Positions 17,620 to 27,585 of a stretch of 64,000 nucleotides of DNA are shown one piece after another. The notes below the pieces were generated by a model. It was not told where the DNA came from. It made no database searches and saw nothing but the letters and a program-made list of their open reading frames with translations. The translations under genes were made by a program, and so were the position numbers. The stretch comes from an uncultured Eubacterium sp. (GTDB taxonomy: Bacteria; Bacillota; Clostridia; Oscillospirales; Acutalibacteraceae). The stretch spans positions 186,001-250,000 of the forward strand of contig UQCC01000001.1 of NCBI GenBank assembly GCA_900539325.1, written 5' to 3'. Every line of letters begins with the position of its first letter. Positions within the stretch are counted from its first letter, which is position 1.

Positions 17620-17698
17620 CTTTGCCTTTTAGATTGCGTCTGCTCCCCATAGTTGTATGAGCACTGCTCAAAAAACTATTTTTAGGAGGAAAAGACCA

Positions 17699-20413
17699 AT
17701 GAAGAAGAATTTGAATGAAAGAGTTTTGAAGCAACAATTTGCTGAAAACATTGTTAAAAGAGACAAAATCAACGAGAGATTGGCTATGACCGTTAGGTCG
17801 GATGTAAATTCTGTGCTTGATTATTTCAACACATCCCTTGACGGTTTGACCGAAAACAAGGTTGAAGAATCAAAGGACATTTACGGCAAAAATGTTGTTA
17901 CAAGTTCAAACAAAAACTCGTTAATTAAAAGGCTTTACGGAGCTTTTATCAATCCGTTTACTTTAGTTCTTATCGTGCTTGCAATTGTTTCTGCATTTAC
18001 CGATATCATTTTTGCAGAGCATGGCGATAAGAACCCTATCACTGTAATTATCATCAGCGTAATGGTGTTGATTTCCGGTTTTCTCCGTTTTATTCAAGAG
18101 GAAAGAAGCGAACGAGCTTCGGAAAAACTGACCGAAATGATTGAAACAACGGCTTGCATCAAAAGAGCAAATGCCGAAAAAGAGGAAATCCCTGTTGATG
18201 AAATTGTTGTTGGTGATATCATCTATTTTTCAGCAGGTGATTTAGTTCCTGCCGATGTTAGAATTATCAATGCAAAAGATTTGTTTATCAATCAATCTGC
18301 ATTGACAGGCGAGAGCGAGCCGGTTGAAAAAACTGCCGATTGTCAGGAAAATACAAAATTGACTGAAAGCACCTGCCTTGCATTTATGGGCAGCACTGTT
18401 GTCAGCGGTAGCGGAATTGCCGTTGCTGTTGCAGTCGGTGACGACACAATGCTTGGTGAAACTGCTCAAACTCTCAACGAAAAGCTTGCAAAAACCACCT
18501 TTGAAAAGGGTGTAAATTCAGTGTCTTGGGTGTTGATTCGCTTTATGCTTGTGATGGTTCCTGTTGTTCTGTTCATCAACGGATTCACAAAAGGCAACTG
18601 GCTTGAAGCTGTGCTGTTTGCAATTTCGGTTGCAGTAGGACTTACACCTGAAATGCTCCCTATGATAGTAACCACATGCCTTGCAAAAGGTGCTGTATCA
18701 ATGGGCAAGAAAAAGGTTATTATCAAAAAACTGAATTCTATTCAAAATTTAGGTTCGGTTGATATACTTTGCACGGACAAAACAGGCACTTTAACTCAAA
18801 ACAAGGTTGTCCTTGAAAAGCATATCGACCTTATGGGAAACGAAAATGACAGAGTTCTCCGTCACGCTTTTTTGAATAGTTTTTATCAAACAGGCTTGAA
18901 AAACCTGATGGATATTGCCATCATTAAAAAGGCAAATGAACTTAATAAAAGCAACGATTCCTTGCTTAGACTTGATAGAATTTATACAAAAATTGACGAA
19001 ATTCCGTTTGATTTTGAACGTAGAAGAATGAGCGTTGTTGTTCAGGATATCAACGGCAAAACACAAATGATTACAAAGGGTGCTGTTGAGGAAATGCTTT
19101 CTGTTTCAGGTTTTGTTGAATACAACGACACCATTGTTCCGTTGACCGATGAAATGAGAGAACTTGTGCTCGACAGAGTGAACAAGCTCAATAACGACGG
19201 AATGAGAGTGCTTGGAGTTGCACACAAAACAGATTTTGCGCCTGTTGGTGAGTTCTCGGTTGCCGATGAACAGGATATGGTGCTCATCGGATACTTGGCA
19301 TTTCTTGACCCGCCAAAGGAAACAACTGCAAATGCTATCAAGGCGTTGCGTGAAAACGGCGTTTCTGTAAAAATTCTCACAGGGGATAACGAAAAAGTCA
19401 CCGCTTGTATTTGCAGACAAATCGGATTACCTGTTAAAAATCTTATTCTCGGTTCCGATTTGGATTATATGAGCGATGAAAAGCTCCGAGAAGTTGCCGA
19501 AAAAACAACTGTTTTTGCAAAACTTTCACCAACTGAAAAGGCGAGAGTTGTTACTGCACTTCGTGACAATGGTCACACAGTCGGATATATGGGTGACGGC
19601 ATCAATGATGCGCCTGCAATGAAAGTCAGCGATGTCGGAATCAGTGTTGACACAGCCGTTGACATCGCAAAAGAAAGTGCTGATGTTATTCTGCTTGAAA
19701 AAGACTTGTCAGTTCTTCGTGACGGAATTATTGAGGGCAGAAAAACTTATGCCAATATGATTAAATATATCAAGATGACCGCATCATCAAACTTTGGCAA
19801 TATGTTTTCTGTTTTGGCTGCAAGTGCGTTTCTTCCGTTCTTGCCTATGGAATCTATCCATTTGATTTTGCTCAATCTTATTTATGATATTTCCTGTATT
19901 GCAATTCCGTGGGATAATGTAGACAAGGAATTTCTCAAAAAGCCACGCAAGTGGGATGCTTCGGGTATCGGCAGATTTATGGTTTGGATTGGACCTACAA
20001 GTTCTGTTTTTGACATAGTTACATATGCACTGATGTATTTTGTGATTTGCCCTCTTGTATGTGGCGGAGCATATAAAAATCTTGATGCAAACGGTCAGCT
20101 TGTGTTTATGGCACTGTTCCAAACAGGTTGGTTTGTTGAATCAATGTGGAGTCAAACTCTCGTAATTCATATGATCAGAACACCAAAAATTCCGTTTGTT
20201 CAAAGCAGAGCGTCACTTCCGGTTACAACTCTTACTTTTATGGGGATTTTCGCTTTGACAGCTATTCCGTTCACTCCACTTGGAACTGCAATCGGTTTGA
20301 CAGCGTTGCCTGCAATTTATTTTGCATATCTTGCCGGAATCATCTTTGCGTATATGTGCCTTGTAACAATCGTAAAGAGGGTTTTTGTAAAGAAATACGG
20401 TGAACTTATTTAA
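17699..20413 (+). CDS. mgtA: Mg2+-importing P-type ATPase
   Basis: 904 residues from the ATG at 17699, chosen for its AGGAGGAAAAGACC ribosome binding site; an upstream GTG/ATG extension in frame lacks one. P-type ATPase motifs are all present: TGES (203-206), the phosphorylated Asp D360 in [14 protein letters not shown], and the hinge motif [10 protein letters not shown]. The sequence is of the type IIIB Mg2+-transport class (MgtA/MgtB), and the M-box leader supports Mg2+ as the ligand. It takes up Mg2+ at the cytoplasmic membrane when internal Mg2+ is scarce. The N-terminal Lys/Arg-rich region resembles the MgtA tail that senses acidic lipids. A bidirectional terminator follows. Confidence 0.95.
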   Translation: MKKNLNERVLKQQFAENIVKRDKINERLAMTVRSDVNSVLDYFNTSLDGLTENKVEESKDIYGKNVVTSSNKNSLIKRLYGAFINPFTLVLIVLAIVSAFTDIIFAEHGDKNPITVIIISVMVLISGFLRFIQEERSERASEKLTEMIETTACIKRANAEKEEIPVDEIVVGDIIYFSAGDLVPADVRIINAKDLFINQSALTGESEPVEKTADCQENTKLTESTCLAFMGSTVVSGSGIAVAVAVGDDTMLGETAQTLNEKLAKTTFEKGVNSVSWVLIRFMLVMVPVVLFINGFTKGNWLEAVLFAISVAVGLTPEMLPMIVTTCLAKGAVSMGKKKVIIKKLNSIQNLGSVDILCTDKTGTLTQNKVVLEKHIDLMGNENDRVLRHAFLNSFYQTGLKNLMDIAIIKKANELNKSNDSLLRLDRIYTKIDEIPFDFERRRMSVVVQDINGKTQMITKGAVEEMLSVSGFVEYNDTIVPLTDEMRELVLDRVNKLNNDGMRVLGVAHKTDFAPVGEFSVADEQDMVLIGYLAFLDPPKETTANAIKALRENGVSVKILTGDNEKVTACICRQIGLPVKNLILGSDLDYMSDEKLREVAEKTTVFAKLSPTEKARVVTALRDNGHTVGYMGDGINDAPAMKVSDVGISVDTAVDIAKESADVILLEKDLSVLRDGIIEGRKTYANMIKYIKMTASSNFGNMFSVLAASAFLPFLPMESIHLILLNLIYDISCIAIPWDNVDKEFLKKPRKWDASGIGRFMVWIGPTSSVFDIVTYALMYFVICPLVCGGAYKNLDANGQLVFMALFQTGWFVESMWSQTLVIHMIRTPKIPFVQSRASLPVTTLTFMGIFALTAIPFTPLGTAIGLTALPAIYFAYLAGIIFAYMCLVTIVKRVFVKKYGELI

Positions 20414-20436
20414 TTAAATAGTAATGAAAATAATAA

Positions 20437-20474
20437 AAAACGGTGTAATCCATTTAGTTGGGCTACACCGTTTT
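20437..20474. terminator. Bidirectional terminator after mgtA
   Basis: An 11 bp perfect stem (20437-20447/20464-20474) is flanked by A and T runs between convergent genes. Confidence 0.82.
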
Positions 20475-20494
20475 ACTGTACTGTTTAGTAAAGT

Positions 20495-21076
20495 TTAATT
20501 ATTAAATATTGCATCAATAAGCGTTTCATAAACTGCCGCAGGGTCGGAGATGAACTTGTCTTTAATAAGCTCCGCCTGTGATTCGTTAACGGCAAAAAGT
20601 TCAAGATTCATAAAGTCTGTTGTATTGTCGCTGACTTTAAGGTGAACTTTATATCCGCCGTCAACTTTTTCGCTGATTACCTTGTTGTCACGCTGATAGG
20701 TTTCTCTTGCAATAACCTTTTGGCAAGCTTTTATGCTTCTTTGTCTGATAGTCAGCGGAAGTTCTTTTTCAATCAGTGCGATTTCTTCTATGTCCTGCTC
20801 ATCCATATATAGCATTTCGTCATCGTTTTCCATTATTGTGCCCGCTTTAAGAAGTTTTGCAACAGCGTCGGATATTTCAAAATAATTGGCAATCATTGCC
20901 CCGTCAACCGCTTCAATTATAGTTGCGGCACTTACTCTGTTATTCATATTTGCCACTATGTAGCATACAAGCATATATATAGAACTTACACTTCTCAATC
21001 CGCCGTCTTTAACATTTGCCATAAAAGCGTCAAATCTCATTTTAGGCTCGATAATTTTTTCTGTATTGTCACTCAT
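20495..21076 (-). CDS. DUF4364-like protein (putative winged-helix regulator)
   Basis: 193 residues, with an AAGAGGTAA ribosome binding site. The N-terminal half looks like a winged-helix domain, with NYFEISDAVAKLLKAG matching the recognition-helix region of DUF4364 proteins, and a following LPLTIRQR segment that parallels their conserved IP-x-S-x-R motif. The C-terminal half is beta-rich. DUF4364 is widespread in Clostridia and of unknown target. The assignment is by pattern recollection, so it stays tentative. The gene stands alone between two terminated transcripts. Confidence 0.6.
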   Translation of the reverse strand: MSDNTEKIIEPKMRFDAFMANVKDGGLRSVSSIYMLVCYIVANMNNRVSAATIIEAVDGAMIANYFEISDAVAKLLKAGTIMENDDEMLYMDEQDIEEIALIEKELPLTIRQRSIKACQKVIARETYQRDNKVISEKVDGGYKVHLKVSDNTTDFMNLELFAVNESQAELIKDKFISDPAAVYETLIDAIFNN

Positions 21077-21142
21077 TTTTTTACCTCTTAAAATTTTCTG
21101 TTATATATATTAGCATATATTCATTGTTCTTGCAAACATTAC

Positions 21143-21171
21143 TTGCAAATATAGGCAATATATATTATAAT
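21143..21171 (+). promoter_or_regulatory. Sigma-A promoter of the trmK-to-cyclophilin operon
   Basis: TTGCAA (21143-21148) and TATAAT (21166-21171) with a 17 bp spacer, 24 bp before trmK. Genes from 21195 to 29836 follow on the same strand with overlaps or small gaps, so this may drive all of them. Confidence 0.65.
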
Positions 21172-21194
21172 ATAAAATATTAAAATGGAGTATT

Positions 21195-21827
21195 ATGATG
21201 ATTAAGTTAACAAAACGCTTGCAGGCGATAGCCGATATGGTAAAGTGTGGCTGTATTCCCGTTGATGTCGGAACAGACCACGGATATATTCCCGTGTATT
21301 TGATTCAAAATAAAATATGCAAAACAGCCGTTGCCTGCGATATAAACGAAGGTCCGCTTAATTCGTGCCGTTTACTTGTTTCTCAGTACGGATTTGATGA
21401 CAAAATCAAATGTGTTTTGTCAAACGGACTTCAAAGCGTAGATGACGAATTTGACACGGTTATTATTGCCGGTATGGGTGGTGAGCTTATTGCCGATATA
21501 TTGTCAAAAGCGGAGAATATTACTTTGAAAAATATTATTCTTAACCCTATGACACATCCTGAGATTGCCCGCAAATGGCTGTTTGACAACGGATTTGAAA
21601 TTACAAAGGACATTGTTGTTGCCGACGGCAGACATCATTACAGTGTTTTTTCTGCCGAATATGTCGGCAATGTCGGTGAAAAAAAGCAGTCGGATTATTA
21701 TCTCGGCTCAATTACGGATTTTAGTGATACAGAATACTTTGAGCATTTGCTCGTTTATTTGAAAAATAAGCAAAAATCGGGGCTTGACCTTGCCGATTTG
21801 ATAAAAACTATTGAGGAAAAATTATGA
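21195..21827 (+). CDS. trmK: tRNA (adenine-22-N1)-methyltransferase
   Basis: 210 residues. It is a class I SAM-dependent methyltransferase with the TrmK pattern: VDVGTDHGYIP (SAM-binding motif I), ACDINEGPL (acidic end of strand 2), and IIAGMGGELI followed by LNPMTH near the catalytic region. It methylates A22 of tRNA-Ser and other tRNAs. ATG codons at 21195 and 21198 are both usable with GGAG upstream. Its last four bases overlap the Nif3-like gene, the usual trmK-nif3 pair of Firmicutes. Confidence 0.92.
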   Translation: MMIKLTKRLQAIADMVKCGCIPVDVGTDHGYIPVYLIQNKICKTAVACDINEGPLNSCRLLVSQYGFDDKIKCVLSNGLQSVDDEFDTVIIAGMGGELIADILSKAENITLKNIILNPMTHPEIARKWLFDNGFEITKDIVVADGRHHYSVFSAEYVGNVGEKKQSDYYLGSITDFSDTEYFEHLLVYLKNKQKSGLDLADLIKTIEEKL

Positions 21828-22570
21828 CAACGGTTAAAAATATTTATGATTATATCAATTCGGTTGCTCCTTATGATACGCAGGAAGAATGGGACAATTC
21901 GGGACATCTTGTCGGCGACTTCAGAAAGCCGGTCAAAAAGGTTGTTATGGCTCTCGACTGCACAAAAGATGTTGCCGCATTTGCAAATGATGTAAACGCC
22001 GATTTGGTTCTTACGCATCATCCGCTTATTTTCGGCGGTATCAAAAATGTTTTGAGCGACACGGCGGTGTATAATCTTGTAAATTCCGGCATTGCTTTTT
22101 TGTGTGCTCATACAAATTTTGACAAAGCAGAGTGCGGAATCAATGCCAATCTTGCAAAGATTATAGGCTTGAATGATACTCGTACAATCTCTGACGGATT
22201 TGTGATTGTCGGCTCGCTTGATACTCCTATGAGTATGGATGATTTTGCCGAATATATTGAGCATAAACTCGGTTCGGCAGGTATCAGATATACAGATACG
22301 GACAAACTCATAAAAACGGTTGCAGTCGGCGGTGGCGCATGCAGCGAATTTATGTGGGAGGCACTCCAAACAGCAGATTGCTTTGTGACGGGTGATTTGA
22401 AGTATCACGAAATGCTTGATGCTTCGGAAGCCGGCTTTGCCGTTGTTTCGGCAGGGCATTTTGAAACCGAAAATGCAGCATTTTTGATGTTTAAAGAAAA
22501 TTTAGAGCAGATTTTTACAGATGTTGAATTTGTCGTTGCACCTCGTGAAAATCCTGTAAAAACTATTTAG
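21824..22570 (+). CDS. Nif3-like dinuclear metal centre protein
   Basis: 248 residues. Typical metal-binding residues are seen: THHPLIF near residue 65, AHTNFD near residue 105, and a C-terminal SAGHFETE. The family (Nif3/YqfO, GTP cyclohydrolase 1 type 2 fold) binds two metal ions in a hexameric toroid; its biochemical role is unsettled. It lacks the long inserted domain of Bacillus YqfO, being only 248 residues. Coupled to trmK by ATGA overlap. Confidence 0.9.
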   Translation: MTTVKNIYDYINSVAPYDTQEEWDNSGHLVGDFRKPVKKVVMALDCTKDVAAFANDVNADLVLTHHPLIFGGIKNVLSDTAVYNLVNSGIAFLCAHTNFDKAECGINANLAKIIGLNDTRTISDGFVIVGSLDTPMSMDDFAEYIEHKLGSAGIRYTDTDKLIKTVAVGGGACSEFMWEALQTADCFVTGDLKYHEMLDASEAGFAVVSAGHFETENAAFLMFKENLEQIFTDVEFVVAPRENPVKTI

Positions 22571-22584
22571 AATAGAGATGTACT

Positions 22585-24267
22585 ATGGCATTTGACGGAA
22601 TATTCCTTCATTTAATAAAAAACGAAATAGCTTCAAAAGTTGTAGGCTTTAGGGTTGATAAGATTTACCAGCCGTCAAAAGAAGAAATACTTTTCACTTT
22701 CAGAACCTATGACGGAAGCGAAAAACTGCTTTTGTCGGCAAAGGCTGACAGCTCCAGAATACAACTTACAAATCAATATATCGAAAATCCGAAAAAGCCG
22801 CCTATGCTTACAATGCTTTTGCGTAAGCTTTTATGTGGTGCTGTACTTCGAGAAATCAAGCAGGAGGGCTTTGAGAGAATACTCACTCTTGTTTTCGATG
22901 CAAAAAATGATTTGGGCGACCCCGTAGAATATCGCCTTATCATTGAAATAATGGGTAAGTACAGCAATATTATTCTTGTTGATAAAAAGTACAAGATTAT
23001 TGAATGTGTAAAAAGAATTGACGAAACCAAGTCGTCTGTAAGAGAAATTTTGCCGGGATTAACTTATAAACTTCCGCCGGGACAGGACAAAATGAATATC
23101 TTGACCGACAGTATTCCCGACATTGAAGCAAAAATGAAGTCGCTTGATACTACTCGCGGCAAAGCGGCAGGCAAGGTCATTCAGGGTATTTCGCCTATTG
23201 TTGCCAATGAAATTGAGTTTGATTTGAGTCTTTCGGGATTAAAAGAGCATATCTATCATCCGCAACCGACTGTTGTCATTCTTGATAAGCCAAAAGATTT
23301 CACATATTTTATGCCACATCAATTTGGTGATTTGTGCACATATAAAACCTTTGATACACTTTCGGATTTGGTTGATTATTTTTATTATGAGCAGGTAAGA
23401 ATTGAAAGAATAAGACAGCGTTCAAATGATTTGTTTCACCGTCTTAACACTCTCAAAGAGCGTGCTGTAAGAAAATCAATTAATCGCAGACGAGAACTTG
23501 ACGAATGTGCGGATAAAGAAAGACTGAAAATCTGCGGTGACTTGATTAATGCAAATCTACACCGACTTGAAAAAGGTGCAATGTTTTATGATTTGGAGAA
23601 TTATTATGACAATATGTCTCCAATCAGAATTTCTGTTGACCCAACTCTTTCTCCGGCACAAAATGCACAGAAGTATTATAAGAATTATCGTAAAAAACAG
23701 ATTGCCGAAAATAAACTTCTCGATTTTATTAAAGAAGCCGACGAAGAGGCAAGCTACCTTGATACTGTTATTGACGAACTCTCAAGGGCTGAAACAGACA
23801 GTGAAATAACCGCCATCAGAGATGAGTTGCGTTCTGTCGGCTTACTTTCAAGAGCAGGGATTAAAAATCAAAAGCAGAAAAAGCTTCCGCCAAAGAAATA
23901 TATTTCTTCGGATGGATACACGATTTTTGTCGGCAGAAACAATGTGCAGAATGACAAACTCACTCTTAAAACCGCTAAGAACTATGATTTATGGTTCCAT
24001 GTCAAAGATACACCGGGAAGCCATGTAATCGTTGAAGCGGTCAAGGAAAAGCCGTTTACCGACAAATTGATTCGTGAAGCGGCAATGCTTGCTTGTGTAA
24101 ATTCAAAGGCAGGCTCATCATCAAATGTCGCGGTTGATTATACAATAGTAAAAAATGTTCATAAGCCAAACGGTGCAAAGCCGGGTATGGTTATTTATGA
24201 TGACTATAAAACAGAGTATGTCACTCCAAATGAAGAAGAACTTGCGGAGGTGAAAGAAATTGAGTAA
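22585..24267 (+). CDS. rqcH: RqcH (NFACT family) ribosome quality control protein
   Basis: 560 residues. Domain order is NFACT-N (opening MAFDGIFLHLIKNEI), two helical coiled-coil arms (about 270-420) and the NFACT-R domain (YISSDGYTIFVGRNN, WFHVKDTPGSH). RqcH binds 50S subunits blocked by peptidyl-tRNA and adds C-terminal alanine tails that mark the chain for degradation. Older annotation calls the family fibronectin-binding protein FbpA. It begins 14 bp after the Nif3-like gene and overlaps ispD by 8 bp. Confidence 0.92.
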   Translation: MAFDGIFLHLIKNEIASKVVGFRVDKIYQPSKEEILFTFRTYDGSEKLLLSAKADSSRIQLTNQYIENPKKPPMLTMLLRKLLCGAVLREIKQEGFERILTLVFDAKNDLGDPVEYRLIIEIMGKYSNIILVDKKYKIIECVKRIDETKSSVREILPGLTYKLPPGQDKMNILTDSIPDIEAKMKSLDTTRGKAAGKVIQGISPIVANEIEFDLSLSGLKEHIYHPQPTVVILDKPKDFTYFMPHQFGDLCTYKTFDTLSDLVDYFYYEQVRIERIRQRSNDLFHRLNTLKERAVRKSINRRRELDECADKERLKICGDLINANLHRLEKGAMFYDLENYYDNMSPIRISVDPTLSPAQNAQKYYKNYRKKQIAENKLLDFIKEADEEASYLDTVIDELSRAETDSEITAIRDELRSVGLLSRAGIKNQKQKKLPPKKYISSDGYTIFVGRNNVQNDKLTLKTAKNYDLWFHVKDTPGSHVIVEAVKEKPFTDKLIREAAMLACVNSKAGSSSNVAVDYTIVKNVHKPNGAKPGMVIYDDYKTEYVTPNEEELAEVKEIE

Positions 24268-24934
24268 TGTTGCTGTTATCCTCGGTGCCGGCAACGGTAC
24301 AAGAATGAAGTGCGAGCAAAGCAAACTTTTGCTTAAAATTAAAGGCAAAACCGTTATCGAGCGGAGCGTAGAAGCATTTTTGAATATCTCCGATATAGAT
24401 GAGGTTATCGTTGTTGCAATACAGCAGGATATAGATACATTTATATCTCTGTTCCCGGATGAAAGAGTGTCTTTTGCAATCGGCGGAGATACAAGACAGC
24501 AGAGCGTTTATAATGCAATTCAAACGATTGATGATGCCGAGCTTATTGCAATTCATGACGGTGCAAGACCTCTTGTAAAAGCTGAGGATATTGAAAATAC
24601 TGTCCGTCAGGCTAAGGAACACAAAGCAGCCGCTGTCGGTGTTCCGGTAAAGGATACCATAAAAATTATAGACAAAGATTCTTTCGTTGTTGAAACTCCC
24701 GAGCGTTCTTCGCTTTTTGCCGTTCAAACTCCGCAGATATTTGATTTTAAGTTATATAGCGAAATACTTGAAAAAGCTGTATCAGACGGCAAAGATTTTA
24801 CCGATGACTGTCAGCTTGCCGAATACAGCGGTGTTAAGGTAAAAATGGTAGAAGGCAGTTATTCAAATATCAAAATTACAACTCCCGACGACATTCCCGT
24901 TGCCGAGAGTTTGCTTGAAAAGGAAGAGGCATAA
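24260..24934 (+). CDS. ispD: 2-C-methyl-D-erythritol 4-phosphate cytidylyltransferase
   Basis: 224 residues. The nucleotide-binding N-terminus LGAGNGTRM plus K residues (SKLLLKI), the HDGARPL block and the C-terminal IKITTPDD motif are diagnostic of IspD, the CTP-dependent step of the MEP isoprenoid pathway. The start is a TTG at 24260, preceded by GGAGGTG with 7 nt spacing inside the end of rqcH. It is followed after 2 bp by ispF, the next but one pathway enzyme. Confidence 0.95.
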   Translation: MSNVAVILGAGNGTRMKCEQSKLLLKIKGKTVIERSVEAFLNISDIDEVIVVAIQQDIDTFISLFPDERVSFAIGGDTRQQSVYNAIQTIDDAELIAIHDGARPLVKAEDIENTVRQAKEHKAAAVGVPVKDTIKIIDKDSFVVETPERSSLFAVQTPQIFDFKLYSEILEKAVSDGKDFTDDCQLAEYSGVKVKMVEGSYSNIKITTPDDIPVAESLLEKEEA

Positions 24935-24936
24935 TT

Positions 24937-25410
24937 ATGCGTATTGGTCACGGATATGATGTACACAAATTAACCGAAGGAAGAAAACTTATTATCGGCG
25001 GTGTGGATATTCCGTACAAGCTTGGGCTTCTCGGTCACAGCGATGCGGATGTGTTGCTTCACGCAATTTCGGATGCGATTTTGGGAGCTGCCGCATTGGG
25101 TGATATCGGCGGAATGTTTCCGGATACAGACGATAAGTGGAAAGGTGCCGATTCCCTTAAATTGCTTGAAGCTGTTGTAAAAAGAGTAAATGATGAGGGC
25201 TATTTTATTGAAAATATCGATTCAACTCTTATTGCACAACAGCCTAAGATGAAACCGCATATTCCTTTTATGAGGGAGAATATTGCAAAAGCGTGCGGCG
25301 TTGACATTTCGCAGGTAAGCGTTAAGGCAACCACCGAGGAACAACTCGGTTTTACAGGCAGACAAGAGGGCATTTCGGCTCACGCCGTTGTTCTTTTAAA
25401 TAATAGATAA
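24937..25410 (+). CDS. ispF: 2-C-methyl-D-erythritol 2,4-cyclodiphosphate synthase
   Basis: 157 residues, the usual family length. The GHGYDVH motif (metal ligands Asp8 and His10), [13 protein letters not shown] (third zinc His) and the C-terminal [10 protein letters not shown] loop are all conserved. It closes the cyclodiphosphate in the MEP pathway as a trimer. Directly follows ispD. Confidence 0.96.
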   Translation: MRIGHGYDVHKLTEGRKLIIGGVDIPYKLGLLGHSDADVLLHAISDAILGAAALGDIGGMFPDTDDKWKGADSLKLLEAVVKRVNDEGYFIENIDSTLIAQQPKMKPHIPFMRENIAKACGVDISQVSVKATTEEQLGFTGRQEGISAHAVVLLNNR

Positions 25411-25438
25411 TCAAATTATTTTAAAGGTGCTTAATTAT

Positions 25439-25891
25439 ATGGATGAATTTACTTCAATTAAAGAAATTCTTGATAAAACAGGAAAATATACAGGGCTTAC
25501 GGCAGGTACCTCAATGCGTCCGATTATTCATCAAAACAGGGATAATATTATTGTAGTAAAACCTACAGGACGACTGAAAAAATATGATGTTCCTGTTTAT
25601 CAAACAAAAAACGGCAAATATATTATGCACAGAATTATTGAAGTGTATGATGACCATTACATAACCATGGGCGATAATCGCAGGGATAGGGAATATGTTA
25701 CCGATGATATGATTTGCGGTGTGCTTGTAGGATATTTTCGCAAAGGCAAAAAATATGTTGACTGCCAAAAAACAAAGTGGTATAAGATTTATTCCCGTGT
25801 TTGGGTTGCACTTATGCCGTTAAGACCTATTTCTATGTTTATTAATCGTTGTCTTGATATTATAGACAGACATATTTTAAAGAGGTATTGA
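25439..25891 (+). CDS. S24/S26-type serine peptidase (signal peptidase-like)
   Basis: 150 residues from the ATG at 25439, with AAAGGTG 9 nt upstream; a GTG at 25427 is also in frame. The TSMRPII block carries the catalytic Ser of S26 peptidases, and IMHRII plus MGDNRRDRE match the later conserved boxes of signal peptidase I and SipW-like enzymes. A hydrophobic C-terminal segment is present but a clear N-terminal anchor is not. It directly precedes, with overlap or 2 bp spacing, an ABC exporter, so it may process a peptide that the exporter moves. The substrate is unknown. Confidence 0.72.
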   Translation: MDEFTSIKEILDKTGKYTGLTAGTSMRPIIHQNRDNIIVVKPTGRLKKYDVPVYQTKNGKYIMHRIIEVYDDHYITMGDNRRDREYVTDDMICGVLVGYFRKGKKYVDCQKTKWYKIYSRVWVALMPLRPISMFINRCLDIIDRHILKRY

Positions 25892-25893
25892 CA

Positions 25894-27585
25894 GTGGAGC
25901 AAAGACGAAAAATATCCAAATCTGATTTAACTACATTAAAATGGATGTGGCACACCTTCAATAAAGAGCGTTGGCAAATATTTGTTTTGATTTTTACAAA
26001 TACATTGAATGCTGTTTTGACGATTATTTATGCGGATTTTTCAAAAAATATTGTTAACGCCGCCACAAAAGAGCATTCGTTCGACAGGATCGTTTATTTT
26101 GCTGTTCTTTTCCTGTTGATTATTATGTTTCAACTTTTTTTAACACTTGTTTCAAGAAGTTTTACAGAACGGTGCAAGGCGAGAATCGAGGTTACGCTTC
26201 GTAAACATATCCTTGATGTTGTTTTAATAAAAGATTATCAAGGCGTAACAAAGTATCATACCGGTGAAATTCAAAACCGTATGACAAGTGATGTGACCAC
26301 AATTTCAGATGGCTTTACAACAATTTTGCCGAATTTGGTTAATTTTATTGTAAGATTGGTTTGTGCGTTTGTTTATCTTGTTGTTTTGGATAAGGTGTTC
26401 ACTCTTGTATTTTTAGTCGGCGGTATTCTTGTTTTTGCTTTTAGCTTTTTATTCAGGAAAATATTAAAAAGGCTTCACAAAAATGTTCAGGAATCAGAAG
26501 GCAGAGTTCGTTCTTTTATCCAGGAAATTCTCACTTCGTTACTTGTTGTAAAATCTTTTAATGTTGAAGAAAAGGTTTCGGGCGAAGCTGATGAACTTAT
26601 GGAAAACAACTATAAAACAAAGATGAAGCGTCGTTTGTTTGGCATTTTTGCAAATGCCGGCATAAATACAACTTTCAATTTGGGTTATGTATTTGCACTT
26701 GCCTATGGTTCATATAGACTTCTTCACGGCTTGGATTACGGTAATCTTGTAGCAATGCTTCAGCTTGTAAATCAAATTCAGCAGCCGTTTGCTTCACTTT
26801 CGGGTATGCTTCCAAAGTATTTTGCTCTTCTTGCATCTGCCGAAAGAATTATTGAACTCGATAATATTAAGGACGAAACTCAACAAAATAAAAATGATGT
26901 TAATGTCGAATTGATATATGACAGCCTTAATTGTATTGATTTTAATAATATTACTTTTGCATACGACAGAGATTTGATTCTTGATGACACATCTTTGATT
27001 GTAAACAAAGGCGATTTTGTTGCTATTATGGGTATTTCGGGTATCGGTAAATCAACGCTTTTAAAGCTTCTTTTGGGCGTCTTTACTGTTAATTCAGGTT
27101 CAATTACGCTTGATGTTAACGGCGAAAAAATTCTTGTTGACTGCCATACAAGAAAAATGTTTTCATATGTTCCGCAAGGTAATTTCCTGATGTCGGGTTC
27201 TATAAAAGATAACCTTACTTTTATAAATTCAAATGTTACCGATGAAGAAATCAAAAATGCCGTAAGAATTTCCTGTGCCGACCAGTTTGTTTATGATTTG
27301 CCTGACGGACTTGATACGGTTATCGGTGAGCGTGGAATAGGCCTTTCCGAAGGTCAGCTTCAGCGTCTTGCTATTGCCCGCTCAATTCTGTCAAAATCGC
27401 CGATTATGCTTCTTGATGAGGCAACATCCGCACTTGATGAGGCAACCGAACTTCGATTTTTGAAAAATTTAAAAGAAATGCAGGATAAAACCTGTATTAT
27501 AGTTTCGCATAAAACCGCCGCTCTTGAAATATGTAATAAGCATATTCAAATTATTGACGGCAAAATTGTTGTGGAGGAAAAATAA
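25894..27585 (+). CDS. ABC exporter, fused membrane and ATPase domains
   Basis: 563 residues from a GTG at 25894 with AGAGG 8 nt upstream; a TTG at 25888 overlapping the previous stop is possible. Six membrane helices (about residues 25-310) precede the ATPase: Walker A GISGIGKST, signature LSEGQ and Walker B IMLLDEA with SALDEA. It belongs to the MsbA/peptide exporter class (ABC-B) and would act as a homodimer. There is no C39 peptidase domain; the adjacent S24/S26-type peptidase may fill that role. No precursor peptide gene was seen nearby. The stop overlaps the GH2 gene by 1 bp (TAATG). Confidence 0.85.
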   Translation: MEQRRKISKSDLTTLKWMWHTFNKERWQIFVLIFTNTLNAVLTIIYADFSKNIVNAATKEHSFDRIVYFAVLFLLIIMFQLFLTLVSRSFTERCKARIEVTLRKHILDVVLIKDYQGVTKYHTGEIQNRMTSDVTTISDGFTTILPNLVNFIVRLVCAFVYLVVLDKVFTLVFLVGGILVFAFSFLFRKILKRLHKNVQESEGRVRSFIQEILTSLLVVKSFNVEEKVSGEADELMENNYKTKMKRRLFGIFANAGINTTFNLGYVFALAYGSYRLLHGLDYGNLVAMLQLVNQIQQPFASLSGMLPKYFALLASAERIIELDNIKDETQQNKNDVNVELIYDSLNCIDFNNITFAYDRDLILDDTSLIVNKGDFVAIMGISGIGKSTLLKLLLGVFTVNSGSITLDVNGEKILVDCHTRKMFSYVPQGNFLMSGSIKDNLTFINSNVTDEEIKNAVRISCADQFVYDLPDGLDTVIGERGIGLSEGQLQRLAIARSILSKSPIMLLDEATSALDEATELRFLKNLKEMQDKTCIIVSHKTAALEICNKHIQIIDGKIVVEEK

